In this document: one piece after another, positions 56,985 to 64,000 of the stretch
How the letters are laid out: each line of letters begins with the position of its first letter
Position numbering within the stretch: the stretch's first letter is position 1
From: Monodelphis domestica
Taxonomy: Eukaryota > Chordata > Mammalia > Didelphimorphia > Didelphidae
DNA: 64,000 nt
Assembly: GCF_027887165.1 (NCBI RefSeq)
Contig: NC_077230.1
Location: 25,077,442-25,141,441, forward strand
Reading direction: 5' to 3'
Notes under the pieces: generated by a model
Databases searched by the model: none
Told to the model about the DNA's origin: nothing
The model's input: the letters and a program-made list of their open reading frames with translations, nothing else
Program-made: the position numbers and the translations under genes

Positions 56985-57262
56985 AATGAACATTTATATA
57001 GTATTTTAAGGTTTGTGAAGCACCTGTATAAAATATGTGTATATGCATAAATATGTATATATTCTATACATATTTTCATTGAATTCTTAGAAAAACCATT
57101 GGAGGATGATGTATCACTTAACTTCATTTTGCAGATTTGAAAACTGAAATTGAAAAAAAGTTGTTTTTTGCCCAGTCACAAAGCTAATAGGTACCTCTAG
57201 CAGGATTCAAACTCACATTTTTCCAACTTCAGGTCAAGCATTCTATCCACCATGATGCTTCC
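56985..57262 (-). repeat. THER/MIR element, antisense, with internal TA-rich tract
   Basis: 'tagtattttaaggtttgtga' at the left, 'gcagatttgaaaactgaaat', 'gtcacaaagctaataggtac' and 'ttccaacttcaggtcaagca' follow antisense CORE-SINE order. Confidence 0.7.
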
Positions 57263-57289
57263 TTGGTAATACTACTCTTTAACTTTTTT

Positions 57290-57538
57290 TTTTTTCAGTT
57301 GTTTCAGTCACATCCAATTCTTCATGAGCCCATTTGTGTTTTTCTTGGCAAAGGTATTGGAGTGGTCTGTCGTTGCCTCTTCCAGCCCATTTTACAGATG
57401 AGGAAACTGGGGCAAACGGGGTTAAACAACTTATCCAAGGTCACATAATAAGTGTCTGAGACCAGATTTGAACTCATGAAGAGAAGTCTTCATGACTCCA
57501 GGACTAGCACTCTATCCACCAAGCCACATAGCTTCCCA
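57290..57538 (-). repeat. SINE type B, antisense
   Basis: 'gtttcagtcacatccaattc', 'ttcttggcaaaggtattgga', 'gatgaggaaactggggcaaa' and 'aagccacatagcttccc'. Confidence 0.9.
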
Positions 57539-57539
57539 T

Positions 57540-57870
57540 TCTTACCTATAAACCCTTGAATTAATCTCCCCTGTTTTTAGACTGGTATTCAATGTCCTTC
57601 AAAACTGAACTCTAATCTACCTTTCCAGTTTTATCTTCTACTTTTGCCAAATTATACTACTTGGCATCCTCCATATATACCTCTGGTTTATAGAATTCCC
57701 AGTAATTGGAATGGTCCATTCTCACTTCTTAACTCTGACCACCAATCCCCACGTTCACCTATTGAAAGTCTGTCTACCCTTTAAACCCCACCTTAAAGGC
57801 TACATTTCCCATAATGCTCTCATTTTTTACCTCTTTGGTGAAAGCCTTTCTCACCTCAAGCCTCTCATAT
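57540..57870 (+). repeat. L2-type LINE 3' part
   Basis: 'agactggtattcaatgtcct', 'ctaatctacctttccagttt' and 'tttaaaccccaccttaaagg' follow L2 3' order. Confidence 0.6.
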
Positions 57871-57893
57871 ACTTATTAAATTTTAAAATCACA

Positions 57894-59246
57894 GCTCAAA
57901 TAAGGGATTGACAAGCTTTTTTTCTGAAAAGGGACAAATAGTTAATATTTCTGATATTGCTGGCAGGCAAAATTGAAAATATGCTCTAGGTATCCATATA
58001 AAACAGAGATAATAAATTTTCTTTGCTATTTAAATAATAATAGAATATCTTTTCTGTAATATAAGTCTACTAATAAGAAAGGAATTCTTTTTTTTAGAGG
58101 GAATAACATTTTGCTTACTTAGGGCTCATGCCTAATATTCCTTACCATCAAGATAATTGCAAATACTCATCTCTTAATATTAATCTACAGTGTGACTTTC
58201 CATATTTGAGTAGTATTACTATGTGCAAATGTCTTTACACACAAATAGGAACTACCGAATACTGAAGTCAGTCCATGAGCACACCATTTTAATTGAGCAT
58301 ATTCACCACTTGGAAGTTATTTATAGAATTCTATTAATCTTCTCTTGATAATTTGCCTTTTAATATGTGATTACACAGCACATAAATCACTTTCGAATAA
58401 AAGTTATGTGAAGCTCCTCAATTGCACAGTTAAATGGATATTAAAACACAGAAGTTTCTTTTACATTTGTATCAAGGCTCAAAAGACAATGCTGGAACTG
58501 TAGTTTGAGCTCAGACAATACATCTGCTTCAAATATGTGTGGGAATGGAAATCTTGATTTGTTTTTGAAACTTTTATGCTTTTGAAAACACAAAAAGTAA
58601 GTAGCTTGGTAATATATGATTTGAATGATATTACTTGTTCTCAAACTGACTTTACTATAGTATGTGCCACTTATTAGCACTATTTTGCCTTAAGATTTTA
58701 GGTTGAGTTCATTAAGGAACCTTATTAAATCTGCAATAAAATTAATTTCCAGTCATTCCATATTCGGTAATAGTGCTTGAAGGCAATTCTCATTCAGAAA
58801 AATTTCAATCTCAGGCATCAGCTCAAAAATTATTAATAAAACTTTTCCCCTTATGCATTTGTAATAAAAAAATCTAAAAATCTCATAGTGTAGCAATACA
58901 TGTGGCAATCCAAATGCTATCAAAATCAACTGTATCACTGATAAGTACATCTCAGCAATTCACAGTACAAGGAGCAGCAGAATGATAGATGAGAGTCCTT
59001 CATAGTGCCTCTGTTATAGCTATTCTACTCTGCCATATTAACTCTGCATAAATGAATGAGGGTGACTTTGTTTCAATAAAGCTTTATTTAGGGACACTGG
59101 AATTTGAATTTCATATAATTTTCACATCATGAAAACCTATTCTTCTTTTGTTTTTTTTTACACTAATCCTTAAAAAAAGTAATTGCAAGACCTATAAAAA
59201 TAGACAGTGGATCAATGGACTGTGGTTTGTTGACCCTAATCCAAAT
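57894..59246. mobile_element. hAT DNA transposon, about 1.34 kb, near complete
   Basis: Element 57902-59238. The left end 'aagggattgacaagcttttt' with 'ctgaaaagggacaaatagtt' and the right end 'caataaagctttatttaggg' ... 'gactgtggtttgttgaccct' match a mammalian hAT family whose ends read CAGGGATTGGCAAACTTTTTCTGTAAAGGGCC and ...GTAGTTTGCCGACCCCTG, as I remember it. Flanking 8-mers GCTCAAAT and ATCCAAAT agree at five of eight positions, the rest being transitions. A minus-strand transposase relic lies inside (58441-58950). Confidence 0.8.
58430..58950 (-). pseudogene. hAT transposase relic inside the transposon
   Basis: On the minus strand, frames read FELMPEIEIFLNENCLQALL, then WLEINFIADLIRFLNELNLK, then after interruptions a piece ending PFPHIFEADVLSELKLQFQH. 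hAT transposases contain RVFELR.EI..FL.EK, then WL..LAFL.DI..HLNELNLQLQG, and later a FP.L..L....F..RFQDF segment. Stops and shifts between the pieces show it is dead. It is the central dimerisation-side region of the enzyme, without the catalytic DDE residues I could identify. Confidence 0.7.
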
Positions 59247-59254
59247 GATCACCT

Positions 59255-59440
59255 TTAGAGATGGAAAAAGCTTTAGAGATCATATAGTTTAATCCCTTCA
59301 CTTTACAGTTAAGAAAACTGAGACCCAAAATAGGTTAACTGGCTTGCTTTTGACACACAGGTTAAATAGTAGGGTCAGAATTTGAATCTAACACCTCTGA
59401 TTCCAAATCCAGAGCTTTCTGATGAACCACTTGGCGGCAG
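59255..59440 (-). repeat. MIR element, antisense
   Basis: 'aatcccttcactttacagtt', 'aagaaaactgagacccaaaa' and 'gtcagaatttgaatctaaca' in antisense order. Confidence 0.7.
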
Positions 59441-59469
59441 TGTTATTTGTTTAAAAGTCACTTCCCAAT

Positions 59470-59712
59470 AGGGTAGCAAGGTGGTACAGAGTGCCACGTT
59501 GAGTCAGGAAAACTCATCTTTCTGAGTTCAAATCTTGCAGACACTTACTAACAGTGTGATCCTGGGCAAGTCATTTAACACTGTTTGCCTCAATTTCTCA
59601 TTTGTAAAAGAGCTGGAGAAGGCAATGGCAGACCACTCTAGTATCTTTGCCAACAAAACTCCAAATGGGGTCACAACAAGTGAGCTACATTTAAAATGAC
59701 TGAATAACACTG
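59470..59712 (+). repeat. SINE type B, sense
   Basis: 'gggtagcaaggtggtacaga' head, 'tgatcctgggcaagtcattt', 'agagctggagaaggcaatgg' and 'ctccaaatggggtcacaaca' tail. Confidence 0.9.
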
Positions 59713-60362
59713 ACAATATTTTAATATAATGCTTTTTTTGAAGATACAAAATAGATATTTGTTCTAATATGACTGATATGCATCACAATTTTCCCCATCA
59801 TAGTCTCCATGTTTTGTGGGTCAGCACAAGAAATAAAATGGGAAATTTTTAGTGGTTTTGAAGAAGCACAGGAAGGCCAGCAGATGATTCAGATAAAGTT
59901 AAAAAACTCAGAAATGCATAAAATATATGTATAGTATTGCACAATATCAACAGGTTTTATCTTTTAATACCATAAATATATACAATTTCCTTTTTAAGGT
60001 TAAAATAAGTAAAAAGTTAAAGTTTGTGAAAAGAATGGAAATCAGAGGACACACAGAGCTACAAATGTAGAGATGTCCTAACATTGGCCTACATATAATA
60101 TATGGCCAAATACTTAATCTAAATTTTTATAATAAGTTGTTATATTTATCTCATAAAGAAAAAGAAAAAAAATCACATTTCTGAGGTACAAAGGGGAAGG
60201 CCAAAAAATTTTATGAGGTTTTTTCCCAGATCATGACGGAGCTGCACCCTTACAATGAGTAAGAGATGTCTGTATTATGAAACAAATTGAACATAACCTG
60301 AAGTTTGTTTCTGCATGATTTTTCCTGAGAAACAGTGAGAATGTAGAAAACGGCACCACTTC
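59713..60362. other. Unassigned AT-rich sequence
   Basis: Nothing recognised. Confidence 0.5.
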
Positions 60363-60552
60363 ATCAATACTGTGTATTGGCTCCAAGGCTTCTTAGAAGA
60401 GTGGTAAGGGCTAGGCAATGGGGGTTAAGTGACTTGCCCAGGGTCACACAGCTGGGAAGTGTTTGAGGCCAGATTTGAACCCAGGACCTTCCATCTCTAG
60501 GCCTGGCTCTCAATCCACTGAGCTACCCAGCTGCCCCCACCCACCCACCCCC
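60363..60552 (-). repeat. SINE type A, antisense, followed by (CCCA)n
   Basis: 'atactgtgtattggctccaa' to 'gctacccagctgcccccacc'. The head is followed by a short CCAC-rich tract. Confidence 0.9.
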
Positions 60553-60774
60553 GTTCTGAGTCTTTAGAAGAAAAAGTACTAAAGAAATATGATTTCATAC
60601 ATTAAGCTTTCCTCTGGTGTCATTCTTCTCGTTTTGTGTGAGTTAGGAATAAAATAATAGTTACCAGAAGATTTGACAAGAAAAGAAGAAACAGAGAAAA
60701 TGTGTTTTCTGGAAACAAAAATTAAATTCACCTGCCAGATTATCCTAAACAGGGAAAACACGAGATACAGAGCT

Positions 60775-61112
60775 GTCAGATTGATCTTTCTAAAACCCCA
60801 TTTCCATGGTGTCTCTAGCCTGCTCAGAAACTCTCCACTGCCTATATGCAGTTCCCTGGCCAAGCATTCAGACTCCTTCATAATGTCTCCATCATCTAAC
60901 TTTCCAACCTTATTTCCTACCACTACCCTCCCCATTCAGGATTCTATTTTCTAACCAAGCTAATCTAGTTAATGTCCTCCCAAAACATCATGGCATATTC
61001 CCAAATAGAAATCCTTCACTCCCTCTTTTCTGGGCTCCTAACTTTCTTCTCATGCATAACACACAATGCTTTCTTCATGTCTTTGTTACATGGTTCCCTT
61101 TATGTATCCTTC
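60775..61112 (+). repeat. L2-type LINE 3' part
   Basis: 'agattgatctttctaaaacc', 'cagaaactctccactgccta' and 'cctggccaagcattcagact' in L2 order. The opposing 93- and 118-codon frames here are chance frames over the repeat. Confidence 0.65.
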
Positions 61113-61119
61113 CTCAGAA

Positions 61120-61325
61120 CTTAAGTCAGGAAGTTGATACTTTCTAAATGTGTGACCTTGGGCATATTATACATAATGTATAATACTCCATTTCTCCATC
61201 TGTAAAATGGGTAGAATGATATCCGGGAGAACTTCTGGGAGGCTCAAATTACATAATGGGAATTAATGGATATAATGTGCTTGGAAAACTTTTAAAGCAT
61301 TATGCAAAATGTTTCAAAAGCCTTA
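61120..61325 (+). repeat. MIR element, sense
   Basis: 'aaatgtgtgaccttgggcat', 'catttctccatctgtaaaat' and 'aaagcattatgcaaaatg' in sense order. Confidence 0.65.
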
Positions 61326-61499
61326 GTGTATTCTTAAACTAGAAAAGCTTAAAATTCATTAAAGCTTTTGGGAAGCAATATGTAAATGTAGATGTTATTA
61401 CTACTATCAAGGCCCAGAGCAAGTCTGACCTCTTGAGCATTTTTTTCAACAGATCACACCTGACCCAGAAAAAAAAAAGTACTTCTTGTTTAAATTATT

Positions 61500-61595
61500 C
61501 AAATAGCACTTAATCACATCTTTCCTCTTAATTTTCTTCTCTTTAACTAGATTGTAAATTCATCTAAGGCAAGGACTATTGCTATTGTTATTATA
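61500..61595 (+). repeat. L2-type 3'-UTR fragment
   Basis: 'ctagattgtaaattcatcta' followed by 'aggcaaggactattg' is a typical L2 3'-UTR phrase. Confidence 0.5.
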
Positions 61596-61633
61596 TATCA
61601 TGGTATATACTACATTGTTGTGTTCTGTTACTA

Positions 61634-61906
61634 TATATCATATTATGTTGTTGTTTTAGTCATTTCAGCCATGTGCAACTAACTCTTCAGGACCCCATTT
61701 GGGGTTTTCCTAGAAAAGATACTGGAGTAATTGGCCATCTCCTTTTCCAGCACATTTTACAATTGAGAAAACTAAAGAGGATTTAGTGACTTGCCCAAGG
61801 TCACACAGCTAATATGTGTCTATCTCTAGATTTGGACTCAGGAGGATGAGTCTTCCTGACTCCAGGTCTGCAATTTACTGTGCCACTTAGCTGTATATCA
61901 TATTAT
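61634..61906 (-). repeat. SINE type B with 13-bp TSD, antisense
   Basis: Element 61647-61893 with 'ttcaggaccccatttggggt', 'gatactggagtaattggcca' and 'actgtgccacttagctg'. It is flanked by perfect direct repeats TATATCATATTAT at 61634-61646 and 61894-61906. Confidence 0.93.
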
Positions 61907-61954
61907 ATCATATCATATTTATTTTCTTCATAATTTGTAATCAGTGCATTAATG

Positions 61955-62112
61955 ATGCACGAAAGGCAGTGCAGTAAAAGAAGTGAATTGGATTTGGAAT
62001 TAGAAGAACTAAGTCAGTCTTCTCACCTCTCAGGGGCTGAGTTTCCATATCTAAAAATTAGATGATTGAACTAAGCAATACCTCAAAGTGCACTTTGCAG
62101 ATTTCACATTTC
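61955..62112 (+). repeat. MIR element, sense, degraded
   Basis: 'aggcagtgcagtaaaagaag', 'ggatttggaattagaagaac' and 'tgagtttccatatctaaaaa' in sense order. Confidence 0.6.
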
Positions 62113-62640
62113 GTGATGAAAGGCATTATGCCCTCTGTCATTTACTGGGCAGGATTATTAAAAGGCTTTTGATGAGCTCTATGAAACTAATGCGATGTAC
62201 CAACTTCTCTGGTGGGATGTTTTCCAGACTGTGTGAAGGGGAAAACTGATAGATATGGAGAATCACATTGGAGTTTTTGATAAATGAATTTCTTAGACCT
62301 AGTTAAAAACAAAAACAGAGCTTAGTGGGTCTGTGGTCAGCCAAGGTTTCAGGAACTGGAATTTTGGTATAAGATTCTGTTCCTTTAAGGTACTGCCCAT
62401 TTTGTTGTTGAATTGTATTCTTTGGCAGTTAACTTGTCTGGGACATAAGCAATGCTGTGTTGATAAATGTTTAACAACCTCTTTCAAAAAAAATAGCACA
62501 CACTGTACTTTTTATGTTTAATCTGCATCATTAACATTTTCTCTTTATTTTCTTAAGTTTCTATAATTTAAAAAACAAATCAAGCTCTGATCTATAACAT
62601 TTTCCAATTTCTGAGATATAATTTAACAATCAACTCTCTT
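62113..62640. other. Unassigned sequence
   Basis: Nothing recognised; overlapping 62- and 66-codon frames are opposite-strand chance frames. Confidence 0.5.
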
Positions 62641-62649
62641 AAACCAGTT

Positions 62650-62797
62650 CAAGCTGGCCCCAGCACAGGCCAGGCTGGATCTGAAAGCAGAAACCCTTGG
62701 ATCTGAATCTCACCTGATACACTTCTAGCTGTGTGATCTTCAGCAATTCCTGTAACTCCCCCAAACCTCATTTTCCCCAACCATTGTGAGGATTTAT
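62650..62797 (+). repeat. MIR/THER-like SINE, sense
   Basis: 'cccttggatctgaatctcac' and 'tagctgtgtgatcttcagca' followed by 'cctcattttccccaac' in sense order. Confidence 0.6.
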
Positions 62798-63229
62798 TTT
62801 TTACGTACTATATTAATGCCTGGGTCAAGGTTCTGGATTAGAGAAATTCCAACCTGTCTATTGACTTCATATTCCCTTTGTTCTTAGAACTCCAAAAATG
62901 TTCCCCTGCCCCACAATAAAATCTGACTTGTAGATATGGCTCTTCTTACCACCCCCAACCTCTAGGTGGGGTGGGGAGGGATTAAGAGTCTTAATGAATA
63001 ACCTCCTTATTAAGTATTCACCAATCATAGATTTTTCAGAATGACGGAGAGAAGGACTGAATAATGAGCTCCCAAATTGTAGTTATAGACCAGCATGGAA
63101 GAACTTCCTGGTCTGTACATCTAGAGGATTACTGACCTAGTTATTCATTTACTGGTTAAATGCTGGCCTAATCAATTAACTGATATTCTTACCCCCAAAC
63201 CGGTCTCTTCAATATTTTAATCACAGCAC

Positions 63230-63352
63230 TTATGTGGTGATGATAATAACACGCAATTCACAAAGGCCATTGTCAGGATCCAATGAGATAATACATGTAA
63301 AGACTTTTTGTGAACCTTAAAACCCTACATAAATATTAACCATCACTATTAT
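63230..63352 (+). repeat. MIR/THER 3' tail, sense
   Basis: 'aggatccaatgagataatac' and 'ttgtgaaccttaaaacccta' resemble the sense L2-like tail. Confidence 0.5.
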
Positions 63353-63539
63353 TTCATAGGATGTGGATAAAATGAGATGAAGGGAATCAGCCATTCTGGA
63401 AAGTTACATGGTGTGTAAGAAATCGCCCATGTGTCCACATTTCAGAGAGATTAGTCTGAAGCTTGATGACAGTATGGATTCCACATTCTTTATGCTATTC
63501 TCTCAGGAGAGAAGTTTTAAAAAATAGTACCCAGAATAG

Positions 63540-63722
63540 AATGTCACAATGAAAAGAGCATTAGATTTGGAGTCAGTGAACTTGGATTTGGAGATAAGCT
63601 CTGCCATTTATCATCTGGTGACCTGGAGCTTCACCTCTCTTGGCCTCAATTTCCTTATATGTAAATTAAAGGAGTTCCTCTAAATTCTCTTTAAGAAGCT
63701 TTTCAACTCTAAACCTTTTATC
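63540..63722 (+). repeat. MIR/THER element, sense
   Basis: 'gagcattagatttggagtca', 'atctggtgacctggagcttc' and 'cctcaatttccttatatgta' in sense order. Confidence 0.7.
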
Positions 63723-63834
63723 CTATCCTGAGTGTCAATAACAGAAGGATGGAAATAGACTTGTGACTTGATTGGTATAGGGTACTCCTGATAGAGAAAC
63801 TGCTTTTGCTGATGCATTTTGGTACCTGCTTGCC

Positions 63835-63962
63835 AACTTAGGGTCTTAGAGTGTCACCAAGAACATGGAGAGGTTATATAACTTCCCAGAATCCCACAGC
63901 CAATATGAATCAGAAGTAGAATTTGAATTTGAGATCTTGAGCTCGACTGGCTCTCCATACAT
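63835..63962 (-). repeat. MIR fragment, antisense
   Basis: 'tatataacttcccagaatcc' and 'agaagtagaatttgaatttg' resemble antisense MIR. Confidence 0.5.
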
Positions 63963-64000
63963 GCTCATGTTGCTCTCAGGAACAAAATAGGAAATGGAAA

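Overview
The window is mammalian nuclear DNA, almost certainly from a marsupial. It is AT-rich, full of stop codons, and packed with interspersed repeats. The marsupial call rests on many copies of the tRNA-derived SINE that opens 'ggggcagctgggtggctcag' and ends near 'acagaaggtaagggttt' (WSINE1-like, called type A here). It is supported by a second CORE-SINE ending near 'ccccaaatggggtcac' (Mar1-like, type B), marsupial-type LINE-1, an RTE/BovB fragment, and CR1/L3, L2 and MIR/THER fossils. I cannot tell an American opossum from an Australian marsupial by reading alone.

No protein-coding gene can be supported. All open frames are short, lack recognisable domains, or are explained by repeats: simple repeats giving Leu/Ser- or Arg/Glu-rich frames, LINE ORF2 pieces, and transposase fossils. 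The window therefore looks like a gene desert or the inside of a very large intron.

Layout. 0.9-4.2 kb: a broken minus-strand CR1/L3 LINE with a U6 snRNA pseudogene and a type A SINE nested in its span. 4.6-6.0 kb: a hAT-type MITE, a GATA/GACA/GA compound microsatellite, and a hAT transposase fossil present in both orientations. 7-11.3 kb: LINE-1, an LTR-like block, an RTE/BovB reverse transcriptase fragment and a LINE-1 3' half. 11.4-17.5 kb: L2, SINEs, an inverted LINE-1 end and an internally deleted Tigger1-like transposon. 19.1-20.6 kb: LTR and putative internal part of a minus-strand endogenous retrovirus. 22.4-29.7 kb: minus-strand LINE-1s, one split by a plus-strand LINE-1. 34.3-38.8 kb: a plus-strand LINE-1 carrying two SINEs and a solo LTR. 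41.9-42.4 kb and 55.0-55.35 kb: non-repetitive blocks that look like conserved noncoding elements. 45.2-46.25 kb and 52.95-53.7 kb: two more LTRs. 47.8-48.1 kb and 57.9-59.2 kb: hAT elements, the second with a readable transposase relic. 56.3-56.7 kb: a long GA/GACA array. The rest is SINEs, MIR/L2 relics and unassigned sequence.

No new multi-gene system was found. The most notable items are the two-orientation hAT fossil, the Tigger1-like copy whose deletion junction seems to lie at a short repeat, the pair of well-preserved inverted repeats about 10 kb apart, the roughly 40 bp repeats flanking one LTR, and the two candidate enhancers. Repeat family names come from recognition by eye, not from a search; boundaries are accurate to about 10-30 bases unless a target-site duplication (TSD) is given.
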